A stretch of DNA of 37,478 nt, from assembly GCA_022707705.1 (NCBI GenBank), contig JAKJAC010000001.1:43356-80833 (forward strand), given 5' to 3'. Each line of letters opens with the position of its first letter. Position 1 is the stretch's first letter. The translations under genes were made by a program, and so were the position numbers. Shown one piece after another: positions 1 through 9,125 of this stretch. The DNA comes from Chloroflexota bacterium (GTDB taxonomy: Bacteria; Chloroflexota; Anaerolineae; B4-G1; SLSP01). The notes under the pieces were generated by a model. That model did not search any database. It was given only the letters and a program-made list of their open reading frames with translations, and was not told the DNA's origin.

Positions 1-1
1 T

Positions 2-1477
2 CTGCGAACTGCTGATGCCGGTTATCTCACCCGCCGGTTGGTAGATACGGCGCAGGATATCATCATCAATGCCGTGGATTGCAATACGCGACGTGGTTTG
101 TGGATTCGCAAGGATGATGACATCGCTGGACAGTCGCTGTCTGACCGCATCATTGGTCGTATGGCTGCGGCGTCAGTGGTTCACCCGCAGACGGGTGAAA
201 TCATCGTCCAACGGAATCAGGAATTGGACGAGGAGCGCGTGGACGCGTTAGTGCGTGCGGGTGTCGCTGAGGTTTATGTGCGTTCACCCATGACGTGCGA
301 GATGCACTTCGGCATCTGCGCGATGTGTTACGGGCGTGATTTGGGACGTGGCAATCTGGTGCGCATCGGGACTGCGGTAGGTATTATTGCGGCGCAGTCT
401 ATCGGTGAGCCAGGTACGCAGCTGACGTTGCGCACGTTCCATACCGGTGGTACAGCGTCCTCGGGCGGTGACATCACCAGTGGTCTGCCGCGCGTGGAGG
501 AGTTGTTGGAGGCGCGCCGCATGCCCAAGGGTGAGGCGGAGATTTCCGATATTGCTGGCACCGTTCATATCACCCGGGATGGCGACTTATCGAAGGTCAC
601 GGTAACGCATTCGCAGTTGAAGACTGCTATCCATGAGGTCCTCGAAGGTTGGGAAATCCTCGTGGAAGATGGCGTGGAAGTGAAGCTGGGCGAATTACTC
701 GCTCGCGGCGAGGTTGAGGAAGTGCGCGCAAAAGCTCATGGTCGTATTGGCCTTGAGGGTCGCACGATTACTCTGACATACGAAGTCAAGGATGAGCGCG
801 AGTATGAGATGGCGCCTTCGGTGCGACTGCTGGTGGCTGAGGGGCAGCGGATTGAGGCAGGCACGCAGCTGTGTGAGGGTGTTCCCAATCCACACCGCAT
901 CCTGCAGGTTCAGGGCCGCGATGCTGTGCAGCGTTATCTGCTCAGCGAAGTGCAGCAAGTGTATCGCACCCAGGGTGTGAATATCTCAGATAAGCACTTT
1001 GAGATCATGATCCGCAAAATGCTCAGCAAAGTCATGGTGACCGAATCGGGCAGCACGGAATTCTTGCCGGGCGACCTGGTGGACAAAGTCAAGTTCGAGA
1101 AGAATAACCGCGAGATTATCGCTCAGGGTGGGCAGCCCGCGCGCGCGCGTCAGGTGCTGTTGGGAATCACCAAAGCTGCATTGGCGACGGATTCTTTCCT
1201 CTCGGCAGCCTCCTTCCAGCACACCATCAAAGTGCTCTCGAATGCAGCTGTTCAGGGTGATGAGGATTTGCTCTATGGTCTGAAGGAAAACGTCATCATC
1301 GGCAAGCTGATTCCTGCTGGTACGGGTTACCGGGGTGATGTCGAAGGCTCGGACGGTCCCATTGACGAGTTCGAAGGCGTGGTCATTGAGAAGGAGCTCC
1401 CCAAGGGCACGCTGCTCAGTGACGAGGAAGAAGAGCCGGATTCGTTCTTGCTCACCGATCTGCAGCGCCCCTTCTAG
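2..1477 (+). CDS. rpoC: DNA-directed RNA polymerase subunit beta' (3' part, partial)
   Basis: This is the C-terminal part of the beta' subunit of RNA polymerase, the catalytic core enzyme of transcription. The frame is open from base 2, so the gene starts outside the window. Visible family landmarks are GYLTRRLVDTAQD at the very start, a cysteine cluster (CEMHFGICAMCYGRDL) that belongs to the second zinc site, the bridge-helix/trigger-loop region motif GEPGTQLTLRTFHTGG, and the C-terminal ITKAALATDSFLSAASFQ and GLKENVIIGKLIPAGTG motifs. The acidic tail after the last motif is usual for the family. A strong intrinsic terminator follows, so the sigma factor gene downstream is probably a separate transcription unit. 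Identity is essentially certain; only the missing 5' part is unseen. Confidence 0.98.
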   Translation: MRTADAGYLTRRLVDTAQDIIINAVDCNTRRGLWIRKDDDIAGQSLSDRIIGRMAAASVVHPQTGEIIVQRNQELDEERVDALVRAGVAEVYVRSPMTCEMHFGICAMCYGRDLGRGNLVRIGTAVGIIAAQSIGEPGTQLTLRTFHTGGTASSGGDITSGLPRVEELLEARRMPKGEAEISDIAGTVHITRDGDLSKVTVTHSQLKTAIHEVLEGWEILVEDGVEVKLGELLARGEVEEVRAKAHGRIGLEGRTITLTYEVKDEREYEMAPSVRLLVAEGQRIEAGTQLCEGVPNPHRILQVQGRDAVQRYLLSEVQQVYRTQGVNISDKHFEIMIRKMLSKVMVTESGSTEFLPGDLVDKVKFEKNNREIIAQGGQPARARQVLLGITKAALATDSFLSAASFQHTIKVLSNAAVQGDEDLLYGLKENVIIGKLIPAGTGYRGDVEGSDGPIDEFEGVVIEKELPKGTLLSDEEEEPDSFLLTDLQRPF

Positions 1478-1530
1478 TGGTGGGGTGCCCGGGGCAAGCG
1501 CGTGTCGTTGCCCCACTCATGGTCCTGCAA

Positions 1531-1560
1531 GGGGCGACGTCATCCGTCGCCCCTTTTTTT
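1531..1560 (+). terminator. Intrinsic terminator after rpoC
   Basis: A 9-bp perfect stem (GGGGCGACG / CGTCGCCCC) with a 5-base loop is followed directly by seven T. A second, weaker hairpin (GGGGCAA / TTGCCCC, 1491-1514) lies between the stop codon and this terminator. Confidence 0.92.
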
Positions 1561-1607
1561 GCAACTTTGGCACAATCCATGCGTATTAGAAGACGAGGGA
1601 TGAGGCT

Positions 1608-2219
1608 GTGACCGAACAAGAATCAATCATCGCGGCCATGCACGGCGAGGAGTCTGCGATCAGCTGGTTGGTGGAAACCTACCAGCCGATGGTTTATGGG
1701 CTGTGTTATCGCATGTTGGGCAGCCCTACTGATGCTGAGGATGCCGCACAGGATGCACTGGTGAAGGCTGTGATGAGCTTGCAGTCTTTTGATTTGGAGC
1801 GTCCCTTCAAACCCTGGGTATTGCGTATCGCCTCAAACCTTTGTACCGATCGCTTGCGCCGGCGGCGCCCGGAAGTCTCCCTGGATGGTATGGGGGATGA
1901 TGGCGCCTGGGAGTGGCAGGCTGGTTCTGATCCTAGCCCGGAGCAGCAGCTGGAAGAGCGGGATCGGCAAAGGGCGATACAGGCTCTCTTGGAGGCGTTA
2001 TCGCCAGTGGATCGTTTGGTAGTGACCTTGTATTATTGGCAGGATCTTTCGTATGAGGAGATTGCCGAAGCGACGCATTTGAGCGTCTCGGCAGTGAAGT
2101 CGCGACTGTTTCGCGCACGCCGTGGCATGGCAGAATGTTGGGCACAGAACCAGGGCGATGGGGGCAGTCAATGTAATACTGGAATGCGGGAGGCGCATTA
2201 TGTGGGACATGCACAGTGA
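1608..2219 (+). CDS. RNA polymerase ECF-type sigma-70 factor
   Basis: This 203-residue protein is an extracytoplasmic-function sigma factor, which redirects RNA polymerase to a specific promoter set. Region 2 is visible around residues 25-90 (DAEDAAQDALVKAV, then RPFKPWVLRIASNLCTDRLRRR, the -10 recognition and core-binding part). Region 4 lies near residues 135-190 (DLSYEEIAEATHLSVSAVKSRLFRARR, a helix-turn-helix for the -35 element). There is no region 1 or 3, as expected for the ECF class. The start is a GTG with GAGGG eight bases upstream; no in-frame ATG fits. The next gene overlaps its 3' end by 20 bases and encodes a zinc-finger membrane protein, the classic cognate anti-sigma factor arrangement. 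The signal it answers to is not visible; the downstream envelope-type genes suggest envelope stress. Confidence 0.93.
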   Translation: MTEQESIIAAMHGEESAISWLVETYQPMVYGLCYRMLGSPTDAEDAAQDALVKAVMSLQSFDLERPFKPWVLRIASNLCTDRLRRRRPEVSLDGMGDDGAWEWQAGSDPSPEQQLEERDRQRAIQALLEALSPVDRLVVTLYYWQDLSYEEIAEATHLSVSAVKSRLFRARRGMAECWAQNQGDGGSQCNTGMREAHYVGHAQ

Positions 2220-2733
2220 AGCATGGTGGATCAAAGCGCTGGATGGGGAGATGACCTCACCGGAGCAGGCACTCTGGGAGCAGCATTTGCGCGAATGCTC
2301 AACTTGCCGGACGGAATGGGCAGCGCTGGCGCAGCTGGAAATGGTTTTACGCGTGGCGCCAGAAATCACACCGCCTGCAGGTCTGGCGGCGAAGACGACC
2401 GCGCGTGCGGTCACGATGCGCCGGCAGCGGCGGTTGTGGATGCTGCTGGGGATATCGTTCCTGACGGTGTTGCTTGGCGCGGGTGTCCTGGTGGCGTTGG
2501 GCACAGTCTACTGGGATTTCAACCGTCTGCTCGCGGCGATGGTTTTCTCAAAGGACATGCTGGTACAGGTGCTGATGCGGACGTTGGTCGGATTGATGGT
2601 AGCGGGGCGTTCGTTCTCACCGTTAGTGCTGGCGCTGGCGGCGGGACTGTTATTCCTGTTTATGCCGCACGGGGTCCTGGCAACAGTCGCGGTAGTGATG
2701 GTGCGCCGGCAACGGGCCGTTGTGGAGGCATGA
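2200..2733 (+). CDS. Membrane anti-sigma factor with zinc-finger (zf-HC2) N-terminus
   Basis: This 177-residue protein is the likely partner that holds the upstream ECF sigma factor inactive at the membrane. The N-terminus carries HLRECSTC, the HxxxCxxC signature of zinc-binding anti-sigma domains. Two or three hydrophobic stretches follow: one at LWMLLGISFLTVLLGAGVLV, then a pair near the C-terminus. The reading frame is open further upstream to 2122, but the ATG at 2200 has a good GGGAGG site just before it and yields the usual start of the family (MWDMHSEAW), so it is preferred. Its overlap with the sigma gene suggests translational coupling. The zinc motif and gene order make the role likely; regulation by proteolysis is not readable from sequence. 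Confidence 0.85.
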   Translation: MWDMHSEAWWIKALDGEMTSPEQALWEQHLRECSTCRTEWAALAQLEMVLRVAPEITPPAGLAAKTTARAVTMRRQRRLWMLLGISFLTVLLGAGVLVALGTVYWDFNRLLAAMVFSKDMLVQVLMRTLVGLMVAGRSFSPLVLALAAGLLFLFMPHGVLATVAVVMVRRQRAVVEA

Positions 2734-2784
2734 GCCTGACTGCTCCGATTCGGCTCATAGGGTCTTCTTCTCGAAGGAGGAGTG

Positions 2785-3738
2785 ATGGGAGGCATTGATT
2801 TGCAGACGCTTTCCCGAGTGGTGATTGTCACTGGTGCGAGCACGGGTATCGGAGAAGCAACAGCGCAGCGCTTTGCGCGTGAGGGTTGGAGTGTGGTGCT
2901 TGCTGCACGGTCTGAAGAGAAGTTGACGCAGCTGCAGGCAACCATCGAGGCGGAAGGCGGGCGAGCTTTGGCAGTGCGGGCAGACGTCACTCACCGGGAG
3001 GATGTGACCCGTATCGTTGAGCAAACCTTGACTGCCTTTGGGCGGATTGATGTGCTGGTTAATAACGCTGGTGTGGGTATTTCTGGCACGCTGGACTCGC
3101 TGGACCTGGATGTGTTTGAGTATGCACTTAAGTTGAATGTGCTTGCGCCCATCGCCATGTTGCAGGCGGTGATTCCAACGATGAAGTCTCAGGGTGGTGG
3201 GGTCATCGTCAATGTGTCCTCGATGATTGAGGCTGCTGCGGTACCTTACATGGCAGGCTATGGCGCGAGCAAGGTGGCGCTCGGATATCTTTCGGATGCG
3301 GCAGCAATTGAGCTGGATGAATACGACATTGCTGTAGTCAGGGTGCTGCCGGGCATCACAGAAACGAACTTCAATGCGAATTTGCTCAAGACTGGTGAGG
3401 CGACCTCGCTGGAGACGCTTTTTGAGCGCGCGGGTTTGCTCAAGTCGGTATCGCCCGAGCGGGTGGCAGATGCTATTTGGGATGCTGTGCTTGCACGTCG
3501 CCGGATTACGTACGTCACGATGGAGGATGGCCTGCTGGCGCAAGCTGCCGGTGCAAATCCGGGGGGCACAAATCGTTTTCTGCGTTTCGCTGTCCGGCGC
3601 TATGCGCCGCGAAGAGGGACGGCGAGCGGCGTCTCGATCAAGGAAGATATCACTCGTCTGGGATGGGGGACCGGGCTGCTGCTCGCCGGTGCGGCGATTG
3701 GCGCCGGTGTGTGGATGGTGAAGAGGATTAAGCGGTAG
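2785..3738 (+). CDS. Short-chain dehydrogenase/reductase with C-terminal membrane anchor
   Basis: This 317-residue protein is an NAD(P)-dependent oxidoreductase of the classical SDR family. The cofactor motif TGASTGIG lies near residues 12-20, NNAG near residue 94, the catalytic Ser in NVSSMIEAAAVPY, and the active-site YxxxK in YGASK. Classical SDRs are about 250 residues; the extra C-terminal part ends in a hydrophobic segment (GLLLAGAAIGAGVWM) followed by KRIKR, so the enzyme is probably tethered to the membrane facing the cytoplasm. ATG 2785 is chosen over the adjoining GTG 2782 because AGGAGG lies four bases upstream. It follows the anti-sigma gene by about 50 bases and may be in the same operon. 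The substrate cannot be named. Confidence 0.9.
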   Translation: MGGIDLQTLSRVVIVTGASTGIGEATAQRFAREGWSVVLAARSEEKLTQLQATIEAEGGRALAVRADVTHREDVTRIVEQTLTAFGRIDVLVNNAGVGISGTLDSLDLDVFEYALKLNVLAPIAMLQAVIPTMKSQGGGVIVNVSSMIEAAAVPYMAGYGASKVALGYLSDAAAIELDEYDIAVVRVLPGITETNFNANLLKTGEATSLETLFERAGLLKSVSPERVADAIWDAVLARRRITYVTMEDGLLAQAAGANPGGTNRFLRFAVRRYAPRRGTASGVSIKEDITRLGWGTGLLLAGAAIGAGVWMVKRIKR

Positions 3739-3783
3739 TTGCCTGGATTCTTATTCCAAGAAGCACTAGAAAAGGAGATGGTC

Positions 3784-4980
3784 ATGTTGAAGCGATGGAT
3801 TCATGCAAGTGTATTGGCTTTGTTGCTGCTGCTCACGGCTCTGCCCGTTTTGGCGGCGCAGGGGGGGATCGGCGGCGTTCACTTTGGTCCGTACAATCTG
3901 GCAGCAGAGGATAGCGTCACCGGAGATCTGGTGGTTTTTGGTCCCGTGACGTTGGGACGCGACTCAAGCCTCACCGGTGATCTGGCAGCTTTTGGTGCAC
4001 TGGAGATGCGTGAGGGGGCAACCGTGCACGGCGATGTGGCGATTTTCGGCGCGGCGACGATTGCCGGTACAGTCGAAGGTCAGGTCTTCTCTGCCGGAGA
4101 GCTGCAGCTGCGCGCCGCTGCGCGTGTAGAGGGTAACGTATCCTCTGCGGGTCAGATTACTCAGGAAGAGGGCGCCATCGTTGAGGGTGAAATTCAGAGA
4201 GTGGATAGCATTCGAGGTTTCAACTGGGATTTCCCTTTTGATCCGGTCAATGTGGACGGTGGGGATGGACCCTGGTTGCCCGGCGTTGAGGTACAACCAT
4301 CACAGCCGTTTTGGCTGCAGATGCTCTGGAAGTCGGTGCGCGGTTTCTTGACGATTCTTGCGTTGGGATTGTTCGCGCTCTTCTTTGCGAGCCTTTGGCC
4401 CCGGCATGTCGAACGTGTAGCGGAAACGATTGTCAATGTGCCCCTGCCTTCATTTGGCGTGGGATTGCTAGTTTTCATCGGCGCCGGGCTGGTTCTTGTG
4501 ATTCTGACAATCACTATCTGCCTCAGCCCATTCGCGTTGATTGGCGGGATCATTGTGGGGCTAGGTGCGGTACTGGGTTGGGTGGCGCTCGGATCAGTGC
4601 TGGGCGACCAGGTGCTGCGAGGGTTGTTCAAGGCTGAGAAGGTAACACCTGTGGCTGCGGCGGTGCTGGGCACGGTGTTGCTGACGACGTTAGCCGTATT
4701 GGTGCATGTAATTTCAGATTGTCTGTATGCGGTTCTCATCTGGCCCGTGATCGCATTTGCGGCGGGCGCGGTGGCGCTTACGCGGTTTGGGACGATGCCG
4801 TATGCGGCGACGGGAAATGTACGCCCTCCTGTCGCGCCGCCGGTAGCGCCGTCACGTCGCCCGATTGCGCCTGTTCCGCCGGCAGCGCCAGCCGCGCCTG
4901 TTCCGGCAGAACCTGCAGCGGTGCCAGAGGAGCCTGATTTGGAGGAATTGCCTTCGCCTCTTGGCGAGGATGCAGTTTGA
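3784..4980 (+). CDS. Bactofilin-like (polymer-forming) secreted/membrane protein
   Basis: This 398-residue protein begins with a signal peptide (MLKRWIHASVLALLLLL... ALPVLAA). Residues about 35-135 form a right-handed beta-helix-like repeat in which short strands with Gly and Val recur (DLVVFGPVTLG, DLAAFGALEM, DVAIFGAATIAG, QVFSAGELQL), as in polymer-forming bactofilin domains. The second half has about four transmembrane helices (ILALGLFALFFASLW; GVGLLVFIGAGLVLV; GGIIVGLGAVLGWVAL; AVLIWPVIAFAAGAVAL) and then a Pro/Ala-rich tail ending in acidic residues. ATG 3784 is chosen because AAAGGAG lies seven bases upstream; the ATG at 3778 abuts that site. It sits downstream of the sigma/anti-sigma pair and could be a target or partner in envelope maintenance. 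Function beyond the fold is unknown. Confidence 0.75.
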   Translation: MLKRWIHASVLALLLLLTALPVLAAQGGIGGVHFGPYNLAAEDSVTGDLVVFGPVTLGRDSSLTGDLAAFGALEMREGATVHGDVAIFGAATIAGTVEGQVFSAGELQLRAAARVEGNVSSAGQITQEEGAIVEGEIQRVDSIRGFNWDFPFDPVNVDGGDGPWLPGVEVQPSQPFWLQMLWKSVRGFLTILALGLFALFFASLWPRHVERVAETIVNVPLPSFGVGLLVFIGAGLVLVILTITICLSPFALIGGIIVGLGAVLGWVALGSVLGDQVLRGLFKAEKVTPVAAAVLGTVLLTTLAVLVHVISDCLYAVLIWPVIAFAAGAVALTRFGTMPYAATGNVRPPVAPPVAPSRRPIAPVPPAAPAAPVPAEPAAVPEEPDLEELPSPLGEDAV

Positions 4981-5035
4981 GACAAAGCGCTAGAGCGGCG
5001 CAGTAGCGGCGCCATGGCGCGTGCGCAACGCATAA

Positions 5036-5072
5036 GAGACGCCGCCGAAGGGAACTCCTTCGGCGGCGTCTC
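5036..5072. terminator. Bidirectional hairpin terminator between convergent genes
   Basis: A perfect 16-bp inverted repeat (GAGACGCCGCCGAAGG and its complement) with a 5-base loop lies between the plus-strand bactofilin-like gene and the minus-strand phosphoglucomutase gene. It lacks a long T-run on either side, but its position and stability fit a shared terminator. Confidence 0.8.
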
Positions 5073-5093
5073 AATATGCAAGCGTGCCAGGTG

Positions 5094-6752
5094 TTACTGC
5101 GCAGCAACTCCCGCAGCGACAAAAGCTGCATTGACGATGGCGCGAGCTTCCTCCTGAATCTGGCGCAGATGCTCCGCTCCCCGGAAACTCTCGGCGTAAA
5201 TCTTGTATACATCCTCGGTGCCCGAGGGGCGTGCGGCGAACCATCCCTGAGCTGTGACGACTTTCAAACCCCCGATGGCGGCGTTGTTCCCAGGTGCGCG
5301 GGTGAGTTTGGCAATGATGGGATCGCCAGCGAGGGTTTCTGCCTGTACCAGTTCGGGTGAGAGGTCTTTGAGCACGGCGCGCTGGGGGGCAGCGGCGGGC
5401 GCATCAATCCGTTCGTAGCTGGGGCTGCCGAAAAGCACTTCGAGATCTTGATAATGTTTTCCAGGGTCTTTGCCCGTGATTGCCGTAATCTCGGCTGAGA
5501 GCAGATTGAGAATCATACCGTCCTTGTCCGTCGTCCAAACTGTGCCATCTCGACGCAAGAACGAGGCGCCGGCACTCTCCTCGCCGCCGAAGCCGAAGGA
5601 GCCGTCCACCAGACCCTCGACGAACCATTTGAAACCTACGGGCGTTTCGCTGAGCCGGCGTCCCAGGTGTGCGGCGACCCGGTCAATCATGGAGCTGGAG
5701 ACCAGAGTCTTGCCGACGGCAGCATCCGCGCGCCAACCAGGGCGATGCTGGAACAGGTAATGGATGGCAACCGCGAGGTAATGATTAGGGTTCATCAGCC
5801 CTACACTGGGCGTGACAATGCCGTGTCGGTCATAATCGGGGTCGTTGCCGAAAGCGATATCGAAGCGGTCCTTTAGCCCGATTAGGCTTGCCATGGCATA
5901 GGGCGAGGAGCAATCCATGCGAATCTTGCCGTCCCAGTCAATGGTCATAAAAGCAAACGTGGGATCCACATAGGGGTTGACGATTTCCATATTGAGGTGG
6001 TAGGTCTCGGCGATGCGAGGCCAGAAGGCAATCCCCGATCCCCCCATAGGATCCACGCCGATTTTCAGCCCGGCAGCGGTGATGGCATCCATATCCACGA
6101 CGTGCCGCAGGTCTTCCACATACGGGGTGACATAATCGTATAGATGTGTCGTCTCCGCCTTGAGCGCGCGTTCAAAGGGGATGCGTCGTACCGCGCGCAA
6201 CCCATCCGCGATGATGGCGTTGGCGCGTGCTTGAATGACACTTGTGATCTCCGGGTCTGCGGGACCGCCCGTGGGCGGATTGTATTTGAAACCTCCATCT
6301 GTAGGGGGATTGTGCGAGGGTGTGATGACTACACCATCCGCCGAGATGCCCGTGTGCGAGCGGTTGAAACTGAGGATGGCATGCGAGATAACCGGTGTGG
6401 GGGTGTAACCCATGCCTTCCTGGAGCATAATTTCGACGCCGTTGGCGGCAAAGACCTCGACTGCAGTTACCAGAGCCGGCTCTGAGAGGGCGTGCGTATC
6501 CATGCCGATGAAGAGAGGCCCGGTGATGCCGTGCGCTTGCCGGTATTCGACGATAGCCTGGCTGATAGCCAGCACGTGATCTTCATTGAAGCTGCGCTTG
6601 AGCGAGACCCCGCGATGTCCCGATGTGCCAAAGGCGACTCGCTCCGATGGCTGCGCTGGATCAGGGTGGTAGGCGTAGTATCCCGCTACCAAACGGGGAA
6701 TGTTCACCAGCATCTCTCGGGGCGCTGGTTTTCCTGCTAATGGGTGCACCAT
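5094..6752 (-). CDS. pgm: Phosphoglucomutase (alpha-D-glucose-phosphate specific)
   Basis: This 552-residue enzyme interconverts glucose 1-phosphate and glucose 6-phosphate, linking glycogen and sugar-nucleotide metabolism to glycolysis in the cytoplasm. The phosphoserine loop TPSHNP places the catalytic Ser at residue 146, the magnesium loop is DPDYDRHG, the sugar-recognition loop is GEESAGAS, and the C-terminal phosphate-binding part is [15 protein letters not shown]. Length and the N-terminal pattern ([20 protein letters not shown]) match the bacterial Pgm type rather than ManB/GlmM enzymes. The ATG has GGAG nine bases upstream. The gene ahead of it on the same strand is 71 bases away, and a promoter before that gene could serve both. 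Confidence 0.96.
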   Translation of the reverse strand: MVHPLAGKPAPREMLVNIPRLVAGYYAYHPDPAQPSERVAFGTSGHRGVSLKRSFNEDHVLAISQAIVEYRQAHGITGPLFIGMDTHALSEPALVTAVEVFAANGVEIMLQEGMGYTPTPVISHAILSFNRSHTGISADGVVITPSHNPPTDGGFKYNPPTGGPADPEITSVIQARANAIIADGLRAVRRIPFERALKAETTHLYDYVTPYVEDLRHVVDMDAITAAGLKIGVDPMGGSGIAFWPRIAETYHLNMEIVNPYVDPTFAFMTIDWDGKIRMDCSSPYAMASLIGLKDRFDIAFGNDPDYDRHGIVTPSVGLMNPNHYLAVAIHYLFQHRPGWRADAAVGKTLVSSSMIDRVAAHLGRRLSETPVGFKWFVEGLVDGSFGFGGEESAGASFLRRDGTVWTTDKDGMILNLLSAEITAITGKDPGKHYQDLEVLFGSPSYERIDAPAAAPQRAVLKDLSPELVQAETLAGDPIIAKLTRAPGNNAAIGGLKVVTAQGWFAARPSGTEDVYKIYAESFRGAEHLRQIQEEARAIVNAAFVAAGVAAQ

Positions 6753-6823
6753 GACTGTGTTCTCCTTTCCAACTCTATGGTCTGATTTGATGGTTCGTGG
6801 AGCCGCGGCGCGATGTATTAGGT

Positions 6824-7486
6824 TTACACCTTGCCCGCCTCCACGCGTGGACGGTAGAGCCCGGCAGGATTGACAACAAGCATTCCTGCCTGGTAAGTGA
6901 GGGGGTCCACCGGTTGCAGCTGCGCCGTCATTTCTGGCGTGATGAGAGGGATTGACTTCAGGCTGTAGAGATGCCGCTCAACGATTTCGACACCGGTTTC
7001 GTCCCACATCCAGTTGTGACGATCAAAGCGCGCCAGGTCGAAAATACGAGTGTAGGTGCGTAGGGTCTTTTTGCCGTTGACGTTGTAGTAGGCTTCAAAA
7101 TACGAGAGGACTAGCTCACGCACGGTGCGGTAGATCGGCTCGCGGTAGCGAAGCCCGACGAAGTTGGATTTGGCAACAGCGCCCAGGCACCCATGCTCTT
7201 TGAAGATTGCCAGAACATGATCGTCATCCGTCTCTGGTTCTGGCAGCATATCCACGAGCAGGGGTGGGTACCCCAAGCGGCGCAACGCCGCAGCGGCAAA
7301 TAGCCCGCCATCCAGACAGTGCGCCACGCGGTCGCGCATCACATTCAAGGGGGAACGTGTGCGTTCCTCAGCGCTATAAGGCGTTTCGTCGAGATAGGCT
7401 TGAATTGCGGCTGGGCTGTTGAGGTTGCGGAAGGCTTGTAGCTCCTCAAGTGTGAGTAGACTCTCAAACTGGTCTAGTAGGTCCAT
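6824..7486 (-). CDS. Conserved hypothetical protein, transglutaminase-like fold
   Basis: This 220-residue protein has no function I can name. The middle part (residues about 50-130) has a Cys in [19 protein letters not shown], a His in DDDHVLAIF and an Asn in AKSNF. That order and spacing resemble the Cys-His-Asn/Asp site of transglutaminase-like or papain-fold proteins. No signal peptide or membrane segment is seen, so it should be cytoplasmic. It is the first gene behind a good promoter at 7529-7557 and is followed by pgm. The catalytic reading is an inference from motif order only. Confidence 0.6.
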   Translation of the reverse strand: MDLLDQFESLLTLEELQAFRNLNSPAAIQAYLDETPYSAEERTRSPLNVMRDRVAHCLDGGLFAAAALRRLGYPPLLVDMLPEPETDDDHVLAIFKEHGCLGAVAKSNFVGLRYREPIYRTVRELVLSYFEAYYNVNGKKTLRTYTRIFDLARFDRHNWMWDETGVEIVERHLYSLKSIPLITPEMTAQLQPVDPLTYQAGMLVVNPAGLYRPRVEAGKV

Positions 7487-7528
7487 CAGTTAGCGCTATC
7501 CTTTTGCTTCGATTCGCTGAACACCCTT

Positions 7529-7557
7529 ATTGTATCATGGGGCGTAGCGGCGTGCAA
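7529..7557 (-). promoter_or_regulatory. Sigma-70-type promoter for the transglutaminase-like gene (and perhaps pgm)
   Basis: On the minus strand TTGCAC (7557-7552) and TACAAT (7534-7529) are separated by exactly 17 bases. The -10 element ends about 42 bases before the ATG at 7486. Confidence 0.7.
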
Positions 7558-7586
7558 CCGATTTTCACAACAATAGGGACTATTCC

Positions 7587-8162
7587 TTACAGTATCTGCG
7601 CCAGGCATCGAAAGGCGCCTGGCGCAGCCCCATGCTCGAGCCGTTCTTTGATTTGTGCGGCGCATTCCTCAGCAGTAAGCTTGGATGTATCCACTTCCAG
7701 GTCGTAGATGCCGTGTGCATGTACGAGCGGATACTGCGCGCGCGCCTGACCGAGTGTGCGATCCCGGCGCGCCGCTTCACGTTGCTCGAGCACTTCCAGA
7801 GGACAGCGCACGCCGACGAACAGAGCTGGCAGGACGCTAAACAGCTCAGCACATTCTCTTAGCCATGATTTCTCGACCAATACGTGATCCGCCACGATGT
7901 GATTGCCAGCCCGGGAAAGCGTGGCGATGGTGTGGTGCATTCCCGCTATCAGGCGATGTCCCACAGGGCCTGCCTCTGTCGCAAGCCCCAACACCTCATC
8001 CCACAAAGGGCGGTCAAGGTAGCGATGGGGCAGCATCCAGATGAATTTGTCAATTCCGGCATCCAGAAAGGGCTCTTCGAGGCTATCTTGTAAGGCGCGG
8101 ACGATGCTGGTTTTGCCAGAACTCGAAGTGCCGTTGAGGAGAATGATGGTGCCAGGAATCAT
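7587..8162 (-). CDS. Chloramphenicol phosphotransferase-like P-loop kinase
   Basis: This 191-residue protein starts with IILLNGTSSSGKTS, the Walker A of the CPT-like kinase family. A conserved acidic region follows (DAGIDKFIWMLP), then HIVADHVL and the typical C-terminal half (FVGVRCPLEVLEQREAARRDR, HAHGIYDLEVDTS). In one family member the enzyme phosphorylates chloramphenicol; most genomic relatives have unknown substrates, so resistance should not be assumed. The frame is open to 8279, but ATG 8162 is chosen because it puts the P-loop at the N-terminus, as in the family, and the upstream residues overlap the preceding gene and look non-coding. It lies 35 bases after the ADP-ribosylglycohydrolase gene and is probably co-transcribed with it. 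Confidence 0.82.
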   Translation of the reverse strand: MIPGTIILLNGTSSSGKTSIVRALQDSLEEPFLDAGIDKFIWMLPHRYLDRPLWDEVLGLATEAGPVGHRLIAGMHHTIATLSRAGNHIVADHVLVEKSWLRECAELFSVLPALFVGVRCPLEVLEQREAARRDRTLGQARAQYPLVHAHGIYDLEVDTSKLTAEECAAQIKERLEHGAAPGAFRCLAQIL

Positions 8163-8197
8163 AGTGTTTAACCTTCCAGAGGACTCTGGGTGTCTCT

Positions 8198-9109
8198 TCA
8201 GGTTGCGGTGACGCCGTGGGCGGCAAGGCGCTCTGCCAATTCGCCGATTTCCTGGCGCATGACCAGGCGCTCCAGCCATGCTTTAGGAATCCCTGATTCG
8301 CCATAGAATGCGCCCGCCAGCTGTCCGCAGATAGCGGCGGTGGTATCCGCATCATCACCGAGGTTGGCAGCACAGAGCACGGCATCCCGAAAGGTCTCGG
8401 TGTGCACAAAGCACCACAAGGCTGCCTCCAGGCTTGCGACAACGTAACCAGAGCCTCTAATCTCCGCTTCGGTCTTACGCCAGTACTCACCGCGAGCGAT
8501 GGCGACAATCTTAGGACTTCCGGAAAAGTCTTCGCTAGCGCCAAAAGCCACAGACTCTTTGGATTGCCCTGCCAGAGCGCGAACTAACATGCGCGCCAGC
8601 AGACGACTTGCGTCCACGCATTCCCCCGCACCATGGGTGGTCCTGGAGCTATCGGCGGCAAAGGCTTCGGCGGCAGCACTATCTGGATAGTAGAACAAGG
8701 GAATGGGCGCCAGGCGCATGATGCAGCCATTCCCGGCTGAATGCGGGTCGTGTGATCCGGAGAAAGGCTCGCCGGTCTGGCGGAAACGGTTCAACGCAGC
8801 GCTTACCGTGCCGCCGATGTCGAAACATGTGCCGTTGCTGCTCAGATAGCCCGTTTCTGCCCAGCGGCAGTACCGCTCCATCTGGTCGCGCGCGTCGAAG
8901 TTCCCACACTCCACGAGGCTGGTCGCCAGACACAGTGCCATGGAGGTGTCATCCGTCCACTGCCCCGGCTGAAGGTGGAAGGGTCCGCCACCGACCATAT
9001 CTGTCAGTGGGGTAAAGCTCCCCCGTGGACGGAACTCCACGGTCGTGCCGACGGCGTCGCCTGCCGCAAGCCCAAGCAGACATCCACGAAAGCGGTTTGA
9101 TGCTAGCAT
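8198..9109 (-). CDS. ADP-ribosylglycohydrolase family protein
   Basis: This 303-residue protein belongs to the DraG/ARH family, which removes ADP-ribose from proteins or small molecules using two metal ions. The metal ligands are seen in GDAVG near residue 17, WTDDTSM at 51-57 and GDDADTT at 251-257, all intact. Length is normal and there is no signal peptide, so it acts in the cytoplasm. The ATG has GGAG nine bases upstream. Only 16 bases separate it from the GNAT gene before it and 35 from the kinase gene after it, so the three look like an operon. No ADP-ribosyltransferase gene is seen nearby, so the substrate is open. Confidence 0.92.
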   Translation of the reverse strand: MLASNRFRGCLLGLAAGDAVGTTVEFRPRGSFTPLTDMVGGGPFHLQPGQWTDDTSMALCLATSLVECGNFDARDQMERYCRWAETGYLSSNGTCFDIGGTVSAALNRFRQTGEPFSGSHDPHSAGNGCIMRLAPIPLFYYPDSAAAEAFAADSSRTTHGAGECVDASRLLARMLVRALAGQSKESVAFGASEDFSGSPKIVAIARGEYWRKTEAEIRGSGYVVASLEAALWCFVHTETFRDAVLCAANLGDDADTTAAICGQLAGAFYGESGIPKAWLERLVMRQEIGELAERLAAHGVTAT

Positions 9110-9125
9110 GTGAGGCCGCTCCGTA

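Noticed and set aside
4194-5081. A 295-residue minus-strand open frame.
   Set aside because: It is antisense to the bactofilin-like gene, rich in Ala/Thr/Pro and runs through the bidirectional terminator.
7587-8162. Calling the CPT-like kinase a chloramphenicol resistance gene.
   Set aside because: Only family membership is visible; most relatives have unknown substrates.
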